Notes under the pieces: generated by a model
The model's input: the letters and a program-made list of their open reading frames with translations, nothing else
Told to the model about the DNA's origin: nothing
Databases searched by the model: none
In this document: one piece after another, positions 1 to 11,450 of the stretch
Position numbering within the stretch: position 1 is the stretch's first letter
Layout of the letters: every line of letters begins with the position of its first letter
Translations under genes and position numbers: made by a program
NCBI GenBank assembly: GCA_030770545.1
Contig: CM061102.1
Span: 9,041,501 to 9,105,500 of the forward strand
Length of the DNA stretch: 64,000 nt
Source of the DNA: Macropodus opercularis
Taxonomy: Eukaryota; Chordata; Actinopteri; Anabantiformes; Osphronemidae
Direction: 5' to 3'

Positions 1-95
1 TGACGTGGTCACACCCTCCACAGTTCCTGTCCGTCTTTGCTTCTCTCTCAGCTCTTTGCCTTCTTCTCGTGCCCTGTCTTTCTCTCCCATTACAG

Positions 96-144
96 AGCTG
101 AAGCTTGGACACAGAAAATTGAACATTACTATCCTGGGATGTAG
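96..144 (+). other. Possible terminal exon at the left edge
   Basis: A long pyrimidine-rich stretch (35-90) ends in CCCATTACAG at 95, a good splice acceptor. The following bases read RAEAWTQKIEHYYPGM and then TAG in one frame; a second frame is also open (ELKLGHRKLNITILG). No family is recognised and no upstream exon is in the window, so this may be chance. Confidence 0.15.
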
Positions 145-870
145 CTGCTGCCATCTGTTAAATGTCCACCCCCAACATCACAGTGCACCACACAATGAAT
201 GCACCCAAACATCCCAATGCACAACGCTGCGCATTTGTGTGGGCAAGGACGTGTTGCTGAGCCTTTTCTCTTTCTCCTTCCGTTCACTGATTCCTGGACC
301 CACTGAGTACAGGTACTGCAGTCACTTTCATAAAATGTCTTCTTGCTACTCTTGACGCTACGCAGGAAGTAAATCAGGACGTCTGGCAACATTAGTACTG
401 TATATTACAGTGAATCACAATAACTGTACAACTAGGTGTCCGAGATGAAAACCTGCCACACAAACAGTTGCTACAGCAGAACAAGCGGGGTGAGCTCTGC
501 ATTCTAGCAGACTGTGGTACCACTGTATGTACAGTCAGACCCCTACTCTCTGATGCTTCAAACCATATTAAGCAGAACAATTTTAACAAATTAGGCATTA
601 GATGATGATCATCCGAAGAATAACGCTGTTAATACAAAGTGACAGCGTTTGTAGCTGGAACTCGCTATTTTGATGTGACCTGCTACTTGTGCTCAGATTC
701 CCGTCTACTGACTGTTACGGTTCATATAAGACATACAGTAAAATCTGTGCATCCACCACATTCCATAAGATTCCCAAGAAAAAGCCAATTACTGTCCAGG
801 GCAGGATTACGAGTTATCCACACAAATAATGAGGCAGATTGTCTATGTGCATTTCTGAAAAGCCTTAATG

Positions 871-924
871 GTCTCTCTCTCAGTCTCTCTATCTCTCTCT
901 CTAACACACACACACACACACACA
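871..924 (+). repeat. (CT)n followed by (CA)n microsatellite
   Basis: Interrupted CT repeats (871-902) run straight into an uninterrupted (AC) run at 904-924. Confidence 0.95.
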
Positions 925-1114
925 TGGCTGATTAGCAGTTGGCATTTTGTCTTGGCTATGTGCTAAATGAGAGCAGCAACATTACCATCTCAAAGATGCT
1001 CTCCTCGCCTAGTTAATGGTCAGGACACAATGGCTCCTCAAACACTTGATGGATCATTGAAGAATTATGCCATTTGGCTTCACGCCTTTGTGCTCACTTT
1101 GTGCGTTTAAAGGC

Positions 1115-1137
1115 GTGTGTGTGTGTGTGTGTGTGTG
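1115..1137 (+). repeat. (GT)11 microsatellite
   Basis: Perfect GT dinucleotide run. Confidence 0.95.
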
Positions 1138-2017
1138 GAAGAGAGAAGCAGAGACATCCTGTATCCTGTAGGTGTGGACTCCTACAGACCTCTCAGTGGG
1201 AGCAATAATGTCAAGGAACTGCAATGTCATATCCATCAGAGCTGACTTTCTGTCAGGGCCAGACAAAGGTGTTGACACCACACAGTGAGTGAGGAGGCCA
1301 TTCAAATGTCAGTTACCTGACACATAGCCATGCTCTCATAGCTGGGTGGTAACCAGTGATTGTCAGCTGGTAACTCAGGAAAAAGGCCACTGCATGCATA
1401 AAGCTCAAGAGGAGCGGCCCACTGGGATTTAAAGAATGAATATGTTTTCATCCCGCGAGGCAAGTATTCAGTTAGTACAATCACACCTGTCAACTCCTGC
1501 AGATCAGCACTTATAGAAATGAAGCCGCTCTCGCCAAAGCGCTGCGGTCATCAGGCGACGCATCCAGGCGGCTCCGTCAGGTGTGAGGCTGACAGACTGC
1601 ACCGCTGTTTGCAGGGTCTAACGAACGTTGGGTTTCAGCTACAGTAGTTGGCTGAGACTGTTCAGCGTGGACGCTTCACGCCTTACTTGCAAAATGGCAA
1701 ACACGTCCCACCAGTTAGCACGATCACAAAGAACAATCATCTTCTATTCGATGAAGAATCTACTGCGATTTACTTCAGAACATGCGAATAAGCTTGTTTA
1801 AGTGGACAAAAGCAACATCGTGGTTCTGTTAAATTGACTAACTATGTAATGAGGCTTAAGGAACATAATAAATCTGAATCAAATTCTCAGCACTCTTTCT
1901 TCTGGTTGAGCTGCCATACGTGACCTCTACCTGAAGCACGAATTCAATACGACTTAGCGGCGCTTTGCCACTGGTAGAAAAAGAAAACAACAACATCAAC
2001 AAAACAAAGAAAAAATC

Positions 2018-2512
2018 CCACTAAATCGAGCCTCTGGACTTCCACACGTCTCCTGTCCCTTCTTTAAGGCCCTGGGAGCATCCACCCAGGTGTTGGTCAA
2101 ATTTTATTTGTTGTCCATCTAATATACCAACACCTTTATCCCAGGCTCTTGAAGTGATGTCTTCAGCTCCACTGCCTCCAAGGATATTCTTGTCTTTCAT
2201 CATAAAATAAAATTCATGTCTCCAAGAAATACTCAGACATGGTTTTACTGCAACCCTTGAATCATGTTGCTGCAGTATCCAATCTCTCCTGTTGCTCACA
2301 GGTTTCTCCACGTATTTATTATTTCCTTATCATTTTGGATCTGGATCATTGGTTTCTTTTACAGCACATTGTTCTGCTACACTGACTTTACATGGTTTGC
2401 ATTTAAAAGAAATTATATTTTGCCTGTTGCATATTAAAGCTAATGGACAAACTGTCATCACACTTCCCCATCTGGAGGTTCTGAGGGCGCTGACATAAAA
2501 TAATGTAGACAT
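2018..2512 (-). other. Coding-like stretch on the minus strand, unassigned
   Basis: Two open stretches lie end to end on the minus strand. The first (2512-2330) ends NIISFKCKPCKVSVAEQC then AVKETNDPDPK. The second (2311-2021) includes VEKPVSNRRDWILQQHDSR... and GGSGAEDITSRAWDKG. The residue mix looks like ordinary protein, but codons are AT-ending and I recognise no family. It could be an old pseudogene or a chance frame. Confidence 0.2.
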
Positions 2513-4509
2513 TTCTATGTATATGCAAATACTATTGAATATTCACTCCAAAGCTTGTTGTATTCTTTGTCACACATGCTCATACAACTGCTGCGACTCT
2601 TCTGTGAACACAGGCACAATATTGGCGGCCTTGACAATGTGCGAGGGCGGTGTTTTTGTTAGGAATAAATAAAACAGACATAAAGAGGAAAACGTCAGAT
2701 CCACAAAATATACGCTAGCAGCTGTTCAAAGATGCTTTTAGAGCAGACTAATATCTAGCCGTTTGCATGAAATACCAGACAACTGATGTGTGCATGAAAC
2801 ATTTTCTGACCTGAAAGATGTGGACTTGTGCTGTTTCCATGTGAACCTAACGTGATGATTTAGACAAAGGGAGCAGAAGGAAATAGCCAGGAAATCATGT
2901 GTTTAATGTGGTTAAATGTCTCATTTTTTGTTGACATTTTCCTGCACTTCCCTTAAATGTCTTGTACATAGCCAAATGAGATTATAATGCCAGGGAAACA
3001 AAGAGCAAATTAAATAATGTAAATGATTGTCTGACTAAGTGAGCTGTAAAAATGTGAAATACGGCTGCAGTTTTTAAAACATTTTCCAAGGTGAAAAAGG
3101 CAAAGAGCTGAAGGCACATTGAGAATAATTAGCAGATGGTAAAGGTCCCGTTTTCACAAATCAAGCAGAGATGCAGTGTTTGACATGATATGTTGCAAAG
3201 CAGTGATATGGCGCGTTTTGAAATGATAAGGAGATAAATGTCGCCATGTTTTCAGTACAGAATGACGCATGGAAGCGGTTTTATTCTAATAGACGATTCA
3301 CAGATAAATAAGTCATTAGAGGCTTTTTTCTGTATAAAATAGTTTAAACGTACATCTGAATTAATTCACTTAACAATAACATGAACATTGCAAATACACT
3401 TGTTACAAATAATTTTACCAGCAGCAAAGACTGTGACACTTACATTTATATTTAGACTTAAATTTTGAAGATTCAATTTATTTTGACCTGCAGGACATGA
3501 GGAGGTGAATTCATGACACTGTGAAAGTTCTGCTGCCAAAACCGATTTTAAGAAAAGTCCATATTTAGGACTGTTAAAGTTTGGTTTGCTTCTGCTTTGG
3601 TTTTAACTTTTAAACGTATTACTGCACCGCTGCCTGGTGACTTGAAAATATAGTTTGTTTAAAACAATCATCGTTACTGATTGCAGTCTTGAAAGAAGGA
3701 CAACTGGAGGCCACGATCAAATATCGGTCCTGTTTTAATAGGATGTAGTAACATCCGACATCAGCACACTTCCACTTAGACTCGCCTGTTAGTCTCACTT
3801 GGCTGCTCTTTCCTCCCCCAGGAGAAACCCGGTAAAACACAAGACATTTAGTTAGTGGAGAACACGCATGCGTGTGCATCCATGCATGCCAAAATGCACG
3901 TACACGCACATGCAGACAGATATTTACACATGGAAGGACAGGATCGAGTGATCTCTGAACTCATTTTTGTCAAAGTGAGAACAAAACAAACATTTGATGT
4001 GCGTTGCCAAATCCTGGTGAGATGTTGTAAAACGATGTGTTGTGCTGCACATGAAAGGGAGACACTGATCAAATATCAGGTCGGCACTATGCTTTGTCAC
4101 CCGGATGAATATTAGAACACAGGTGCAGGTTAGAGGTGACTCTGCAAAGTTATGTGCTGTTAAATGTGCAGCGCATTTCATGAAAAGACGAGGAAAGAGG
4201 CAGCGTTCAGTATGGAGCCTGCGTTTTCTGACTGCTGCAGTTTGTGTAAGCTGTATCGGTCTGTGCTTCGTCTGAGATAAGAGACTTGAAGCGTGTCTGA
4301 CATGAGACTGTACAAATCTGCTACAAAAACAAATGCGTAACAGAATCAGCACACTAACAACTGTAAACAGCTCCGTCTTTTTTATCTGTTACACAAAATG
4401 TTCAGTGCCAGATTGTCTTGAGCATGCATTGTAAATGCTCAGGAAAATCCTGCCTCTGAGTTGTATTGATTCCAGCGCTCCGGTCCACCGTGTGTATATG
4501 ATTGCACCA

Positions 4510-4564
4510 GTGTGTGTGTGTGTGGAAATGTGATTATTTATATTGTCTGTGTGTGTATGTGTGT
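4510..4564 (+). repeat. Interrupted (GT)n microsatellite
   Basis: GT run at 4510-4524, then shorter GT clusters to 4564. Confidence 0.85.
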
Positions 4565-5060
4565 GACCTCTGCATCGATCCCCCACTTTGTTCCAATTAT
4601 CAGTGAGGGTATGTGGCCTAATACTGCTATTCACACAAGCATTAGAGCAACAGAGGCAACAGGATCTGAGAACGGAGCCTTAGGAGGGCAGGGGGCGAGA
4701 GGAGGCACAGGATTCAGACCTGATGCAAAGGAGGGGGTGTGCAGTAGGAAACAGATTCAGCTTTGTTACGGGCCCCTTTTTGGATCACAGGCGTCATTTT
4801 AAGAATATTTTCATTTGGTGTCAGAGAGCAAAGATGAATTGCTTCCAGTTTTAGACGTTACAGTGTACGAGACTATACAAAACACTGCTTTTGTTGCTTT
4901 TATATTCTTGCCACAAGACATTAGTTTGCAGTGTTTATGTGGATGTTCTCATGCTGACTGGCCTTTTTTCTGGTTTGCCCACCCACAGTGTGGATTAAAA
5001 GATTTAATGTTGTTACACATTGATTTTCTTATTCCCTTTATATACACAGTCTGTCTAACC

Positions 5061-5079
5061 GTGTGTGTGTGTGTGTGTT
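5061..5079 (+). repeat. (GT)n microsatellite
   Basis: Perfect GT run of 19 bases. Confidence 0.93.
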
Positions 5080-5641
5080 GAAGTGACAAGCAGCTTCTCA
5101 GCACTCAAGTATAACCCATAAACTTGGAGGTTGGAGGTCATCATTGCTGACACATCGAGCTTTATTATCGATCGTCCATCCTGCTACTTCACTGGTTTAG
5201 AACAACATGCAGGGCTTCCGAAGCTCATACAGAATCTTAAGCTGAGTTATTATTGCAGGCTTTCACTTGTGGCCAATATCGTCTATTGTGCAGGCTGTAA
5301 TGGAATGGGTATGGGCGAATGCAAAGAATGGGGAGAAACCTAACACGAGGGAAAGAGAAAATGAGATGCATTTGAGGCAATGTGTGTGTGTTTACTAGTG
5401 CGGATGAAAATCTCTCTTGCGGTTTGAGCCGCATTGTTTGATTCCACTGATTCCACAGTAAGAGTCGCCGGGGGCTTGTTGCCAAGGTTCAGCCAATTGA
5501 ATTAGGGATTTGCCATTCCCTCCTCAGTCCAACCTTCCTGACCATTTCCTGTTTCTAGGAATCCCCGAGGACCCTTCCTCTCCATTCAGCTGTGGACTGT
5601 AATTGTATTTAGGATGCCTGTGCCGAGCCCGGTGGAATACA

Positions 5642-5690
5642 CCGCAAGGAGAGAGGGAGAGGCGGAGAGGGATAGAAAAATGGTTAGAGG
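5642..5690 (+). repeat. Short purine-rich tract
   Basis: GGAGAGAGGGAGAGGCGGAG followed by AGGGATAGAAAAATGG. Confidence 0.7.
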
Positions 5691-6965
5691 ATGACTAAAC
5701 ATGACGAGGGAAATAAAAAAGAATAAAGTGAATGAAAAAAGGAGGAAATCCACAAAGATGGATGTCCAGAGAGGGCTGGCATGTTGGTTGGTGGGGGTGG
5801 GGTTGGAGAAAGACAGACTATCCACCCGTCCAAATGGAACACAAGGTCATTGTTCTCATTAGGTTTCCAAGCCTGAATAACTTAGGCTGGTTGGAGACAG
5901 TTTGGTGTAAGTACTGCAGTACTCATGCTATAAAGAAGGAATCTAATAGGCTATTATATCCACAGACATTAGGGGGGTAGCAAAATGATTTTCCTTCACC
6001 CTCTACCCAATTTAGAAGCAGCCATGGTGTTATATCTCATAGTAACTGTTATATTTCAAGTGCATAGCATTGGAACAGCCTCCGTGTGCTATTAGGACAC
6101 ATGCATTATACTGTACATGTGCTTCTTTATGATCGAAACCCTCGTTTCACTATCAGTAGAGCCGTTTAGCCTAGATCGTAGATAAACTTTACGCAATTTC
6201 TTCTTTAAAAAAAAAAAAAGGTAATATCATGGTTTTAATAAATGCAAGTGTGAATTAAATCACAGCATGGGTGCATTTATCAAAACAAATTAAAATAACA
6301 ATATTTAATATTAACAGCAGGTGCAACACCTTCCAGGCCCCTGGACAAAAAGTGTTGCTTTGAATTGATGGATTTAGTTAAATATCACCTCACCTGATCA
6401 AAGACCTTTTGCTTTGAAGCCCCAGGAGGTGGTCGGCCATGACCACAGGTGTCAACTGTGCATTCCGGACACAGCCCATGTTATTAATTCATCCAATGCA
6501 TTTCCATAAAACAAACTGCTTTCGTTCATAGCATTGAAGTGTAAAATGGAGTTTCTGCTGTATCGCCACATGCTGCCTGACGTTTACAGTACTTCAGATA
6601 CAGTAATGGCTCGTGCTCAGAGACGTAATGCTGCTGTCTGCTCTTGTTTGAGTGACATATTTGCCAGACAATGAGGCTGAGCTCACATTGCTCTATCCCA
6701 GACTGTCACCTTCCAGCTGGAGAGGAGAGGAGGTCCGACTCGACAGACTAAGAGACAGAAGTTCACACTTGCAGCAAAATCATTTATTCAAAACTTAAGG
6801 TGTAAACAGCTCTCAACACAATCATGCATTGTATCACAATCGCACATTTTATCGCACTTTGGGTTCACGCCATAGAATTTGTAGCTCTTCACATGAAACG
6901 ATTGCACTTGCGTTTCCGGCCATATTCAGTTCGCGTGAAGGTGCATGTGTGTGTCTGTCCGTCTC

Positions 6966-7220
6966 CTATGGTTTCACCCCCTGGCTCACATCCAACGGGA
7001 CCACAAAGCTATCTTTGGTGGTGCCCAACAGTTTTGTCTGACATGTGTTGGTCAGGGTCTGTCCTTCTGTTACACCACTTACATCAAAGAGGGGAGCTAC
7101 TCCACCCATCTGTGTCACATTTAATTTATCGCACACCCTACACGCTCTCCTTGCCTTGATGCTGAGGGCGATGAGCGAGACAGCCATGTAATGTAGCAGG
7201 AGACGGTGCAGCGTGCTGAT
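6966..7220 (-). other. Coding-like small ORF, possible exon
   Basis: Open on the minus strand from just after a TGA at 7221-7223 to TAG at 6966-6968, with an ATG at 7185-7187. The part ISTLHRLLLHYMAVSLIALS uses mostly C- or G-ending codons (CTG, CTC, ATC, GCC, AGC, AAG), unlike the AT-rich surroundings, and could be a membrane segment. The sequence AAG-GCAAGG inside it resembles a GC-type splice donor. No family recognised. Confidence 0.25.
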
Positions 7221-8214
7221 TCAGGTAAACTGATGATCACTAAAGAGAAGCTTCCATCAGTATAGAGCTTCAACAACCAAAGGTGAAAGCATATGTCATT
7301 AGTGCCTTTCCACTCCTCTCTCCTTTGCTCTAATTCCTTCTCTCTTATCTAAAGATGAGAGCCCTCTTGGTCTTGCTTTGATGACCAGGTGCTGGGCAGG
7401 TGGTGTGAAGTGACAGGAGGTAGCTCTGCGTGTGCATGTGTGTGTTTGTTTGTGTGCTTGTATACAGTATGTGTGCGTTGGTGTGATAGAGGAAAATCCA
7501 TCGCCACAGTAATGAGAGAGCTGCCAACTGCTCTTCCATCTGGCATTGAGAAAACTTTCTCTTTCTCCCTTCCCGCCTTCCTTTCTCACCCCCTACACGT
7601 CGCGTCATCTGTTCATTTGCGTCTAGTTCAGTATCGTCCGATTTGACATTTTAAGATGATGTAAACACTTGACTACCCACACACGCTTCATCCAAGCTCG
7701 TCACATTGGACCTGAGAAATTCAAGCTTCACCTCCCACTGATTTGGAAATTTGTACACTGGCTACCTACACACTGAGCCAATTGGCAAAAACATCTGGTT
7801 ACGAGATATGCATTGTCTAAATGTACTATACTGTTGTACTATCCTTTCACTAAATAACCAAAGTAAGCAAAACGTGGCTATGGCAGTGTTAGCCACCTGA
7901 CCAGCTGCTCCAGTAGGATCTAACGCAGTGGCAGAAATGTCCAGATCCAGAAGTTCAGTGTGGTCAGAGTTAAAACACCAATATAGATGTGCACTGAAGG
8001 CCTAAAGCCTATTCTCTCCACTAGGTAAACCACAACTGCTTCTCGGCAGTGTGAAGACTTTTCTTGTCAGAACACTTGAGTCCCTACAGCTAACCAAAGG
8101 CTGCACTAAAGCAAAGCGTCATTACGCATGCTGATGCAGCGGGATTACAGTGCATTTGTTGAACTCTTCCGCAAACAAAACCAAGAGGCTACAAAATAAA
8201 CACAGACTTTGTGC
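7221..8214. other. Non-coding; possibly further retrotransposon debris at its right end
   Basis: Includes a degenerate GT/TTTG stretch at 7430-7475. From about 7.9 kb the texture resembles the relic that follows, but I could not match any codons. Confidence 0.5.
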
Positions 8215-9080
8215 TAAACCAGACTTGTTGGTTGGAATTTTAGTATTCTGCCACGTTACGCAATCACTGCCCAGTGGCTCCAATGGGTTTGTATGAATGC
8301 CTTACAACTGCATACAATGTCTCACCCAGAGCGGCTAACACAAGGAACGACACCACTAATCATGTAAGACCCCCCCAATAGGAATTGGCACCATTCAGCT
8401 ACTTCTCAGTAACAAGACTGACTGACTAGAAGGTAGTTCTAACCAATCCAAAGAGCAGACATAAAGACCAGTACAGCACCTTGATATCCCATCAACAGGA
8501 ACGAGACAGAGGCATGAAAGACAGCATCATACCATATGACAGGTCCTGCAGAGTCTGCTCACTCACAGAAATAGGATCCAAGCCATAAACACGTCGGCCC
8601 TGCCAATCACGATGCACACCCAGCAGTGTGCAATGACTGAAACCTAGAGACTGCACACCAGCCTGAAAGGGTGTGGGCATGGTCCAGTTACTCAAGGACG
8701 AGGACATGGATAAAGCCAGAGCCAGGTGTAAATCAGAAAGATGCCATTCAGAGCCAAACTTCAGAACAGATCAGTCACAATGAATGCCACGGCATGACAG
8801 GTTACGTATCGAATATACCACAGATAGACACGTGAAGACTGTCACACTGAATCTCCAGAGACAGTCCAACATGTGGTGGTAGGACGCAGGCACCGACAGC
8901 ATACACTCAAAGTTACAAGTGACTGGTATTGTGGCCTGGGTTTGACGGGAGGTATCTCAGAAGGTTGTGGAGAATGACAGGATAATGACCATGTGACAGT
9001 TCCAGGTGGAGGAAGGTATTAGTCAACCAGAAGCCGTGGTCAGCAGGAGCCCAAGGCAGCAGTGGTGATAAGACGTAGCA
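8215..9080 (+). mobile_element. Relic of an R4/Rex6-type non-LTR retrotransposon (RT flank plus endonuclease end)
   Basis: A decayed, internally deleted coding relic whose pieces match, in order, the ORF of a reverse transcriptase plus restriction-like-endonuclease retrotransposon. Frame 1, 8293-8346, reads MNALQLHTMSHPERLTQG, followed by TTPLIM, a stop and DP; this corresponds to the stretch ahead of the RT core. Frame 2, from 8477, reads HLDIPSTGTR and then QVLQSLLTHRNRIQAINT (8540-8593) and SALPI, matching the segment after the RT active site. Frame 2, 8852-8875, reads SPETVQHV, which belongs to the Cys/His region. Frame 3, from 8961, reads KVVENDR, then QFQ and QPEAVV. Frame 2, 9053-9070, reads KAAVVI. 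The RT core with the YxDD motif is missing, so about half of the expected ORF is deleted, and stops and frame changes show it is dead. Family similarity is from memory; the R4/Rex6/Dong assignment is less sure than the retrotransposon call. The left edge is uncertain. Confidence 0.72.
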
Positions 9081-9194
9081 GCTCCTAGAAGCTGTAAGAG
9101 GACCTGGATAGGTAGGGGTAGGATCCCTCTGGACTGCCTCCCCCCAACCCGAGTTGGTGGTGGCTCCAACATGTCAGTGATAGGAACCATGCAG

Positions 9195-9214
9195 CCCCCC
9201 CCCCCCCCCCCCCC
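9195..9214. repeat. C20 homopolymer
   Basis: An uninterrupted run of 20 cytosines, about 125 bases downstream of the last recognisable codons of the retrotransposon relic. Such runs are rare in vertebrate DNA and difficult to sequence, so the length may be inexact. Confidence 0.95.
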
Positions 9215-11257
9215 AGCTCCCAGTCCTCTGGTCGATCTGATGTAAGCATTGGTCAGAAGCTCGGGACAACAGTGTATTTTGAGAAAATGGCTGGAAGCAT
9301 AGGAATGACTCACCTACAGTCCCGACTCCCTACCGCTCACCCAGACACTATTTACTCCACACATACCTGCTCTCTTGCTGTATCACTGTCTCTCTCTCAC
9401 ACACAGATGGGCAGACAGACACGCTTGCATACAACACACATTAATTGACTTTCCAGCTTCTTCTCCGGCATTTTGAGTGACAGGGTCTGCCAGGGGAGAT
9501 GGGTAATGATGAGGCAGCTGGCAAATGGGCTGACGGGTAATGAGGGACCCGGCGCTAGCAGCTGATGGTTAGATGCTGAATTAAACAGTGTCTACTGTGT
9601 GCTAACCATGCTATATACATTCAATATGCCATTCTCTAAATGTGACAATATCAATAGTGAAACATAGAACATCAAAAAATCTGCCACCTGTCACACTGCT
9701 GTTTTAAATGAATGGTTAATCAGGATTACTCCATTTAACAGAGCTGTTCTTTACAGCATGTTCTGCTCACGGTAGGCCAATCATGTCTTTTTCAAAACAG
9801 AATCCATGGAATAAGCTGCCACATATACCATTGTGCAAATGACTGAAACGCAATAATAGCACCAGTGCTGATGCAATGCAACGGCACAGCTCTGCCTTCA
9901 TCTGTTTAAGCCTTTTTCCTACAGTGAAGCCACGCAACAGCAATCCACTGTATGATCACATACATCACTTCACATGAATGCAGCACGTTTTCCTCAACGT
10001 ACGGTGCACATAACCATCAATACCATATTATTTCTATGTTATAGTCATAGGTGCTGAATAATGAAGGGAAAGAAATACTGCATGAACTCCCTTATGGTCA
10101 CAGTGTTTAGTCAGCACAGGCTGAAAAGACAGAAACCCTCACAGAGCATTTATACATTAAAGGGGTTGTGTTAATTCTGAGCTGCAGCCACCACAGCTAG
10201 ACTTACCTTAATGACTACATGATTCTCCTCTACACACGGTACTGTACTGCATAATGACTCGAATCCATGTGTACAACAGTGAGATACCTGCAGTGAGTAA
10301 ATGCACCAAAGCAGAAGGAGAATTTACAGCTCAGCTCTTTACACTCTGGTCTAATCTAACTCTGCTGCAAGCTAGGTAAACACGCAGCTCTGGACTTGTA
10401 CGAGACCTTTTCACATGACTGAACTTTATAGTTGTGGCTGGTCAGATCTTATAAGACACCACCAGGCGTATTTCTCAAGGCCTGGGGCAGTTAAAGAGAT
10501 GAAGAAGTGGTGTTTGCTCCTGCCTTGTGTTCTTAGAGAGAGTGGCAGACACTGTCCATTTGTGATGCCATTAGATGTGATGTATAGCACCATGTTTTCT
10601 GCTGACAATAGCAGAGACCTTATATGTTCTCTGTTTATTATTAGCCATTAGAGATATTTACTGCAGACACCATCAGTGGCTTAACCCCTGAAAGCTTCCC
10701 AATAACCTCTAACTTCTAACTAACTAAGGGCCTGTCTCTGCAGAAAACCTCTTTCAAGATACCGCTGTTAAACACATGCTTGGGTTTCTCCTGCTTTTCC
10801 TTTGAGACTAGTCACATAGTGTTGGGAAAAAATGACAATTTATGCCTAAAGGTCTACAGTTTTAATTGCTTGTTTTTGACATTCGGTGCTTGCTTACAGT
10901 GAGGGCTTAGTTTTTAGCCCCATCAGATGTGTTTAACTGTGATTTCTTTCCTTGCTCATTTCATGCCTTGCTTAAATAGCTTAAAGAGGCTTGATATAAT
11001 GAGCAAACAGCTTTGTGTTTATTTATATTCATAAATACCGTGTTGATGAAAATGCCATCCTGATGCCTATTTGCACATCTGATTTTTGCCATTTTAATTG
11101 CATTTTATTAATGCAAGTTTCTGTTGCCCAAAAATGAACCTTTAAAAAAAGGTCTGTTCTAAGGGGCAAGTTAGGGAAAATTTCACTTAACGGACGAGGG
11201 GTAAACAGCTGAAGGGACCAAGAACTTGATGGCAATAACTATATTATATTATATTTA
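9215..11257. other. Non-coding, unique sequence
   Basis: No gene or repeat recognised. Two similar phrases, GATGGGTAATGA and GACGGGTAATGA, lie near 9.5 kb. Confidence 0.7.
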
Positions 11258-11259
11258 TA

Positions 11260-11435
11260 CAGTCAGGGAAAAGGTTATTTGAACCCCAGCTGATTTTGTA
11301 AGTTTGCCCACTAACAAAGAAATGATCAGTCTATAACGTCAATGCTGGGTTTATCTGAACAGTGAGACACAACAATAACAAAAAAATCCAGAAAAATGAT
11401 TTACATTTTCATGAATGAAATAAGTATTTGATCCC
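11260..11435. repeat. Left terminal inverted repeat of the Tc1-like element
   Basis: Outer block 11260-11287 and inner block 11411-11435 (ATGAATGAAATAAGTATTTG and following bases), separated by about 120 bp. The two-block arrangement resembles the IR/DR ends of fish Tc1 elements, where each end carries an outer and an inner transposase site. Confidence 0.85.
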
Positions 11436-11450
11436 TTTGCAAAATGTGCT

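Larger units (their letters stand above)
145..2017. other. Non-coding, unique sequence
   Basis: Holds the microsatellites near 0.9 and 1.1 kb. No supported gene; the open frames here are short and lack codon bias. Confidence 0.7.
2513..6965. other. Non-coding, unique sequence
   Basis: AT-rich in its first part (2.5-3.6 kb), with GT microsatellites at 4.5 and 5.06 kb, a short purine tract at 5.65 kb and an A-run near 6.21 kb. The 142-codon minus frame at 3924-4352 shows no coding character. Confidence 0.7.

Noticed and set aside
3924..4352. 142-codon minus-strand ORF
   Set aside because: Rich in Cys, His, Ser and Leu, with no codon bias and no motif; it overlaps open frames on both strands and reads as chance.
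8492..8707. 71-codon minus-strand ORF with protein-like look
   Set aside because: Antisense shadow of the retrotransposon relic, whose plus-strand codons match known blocks.
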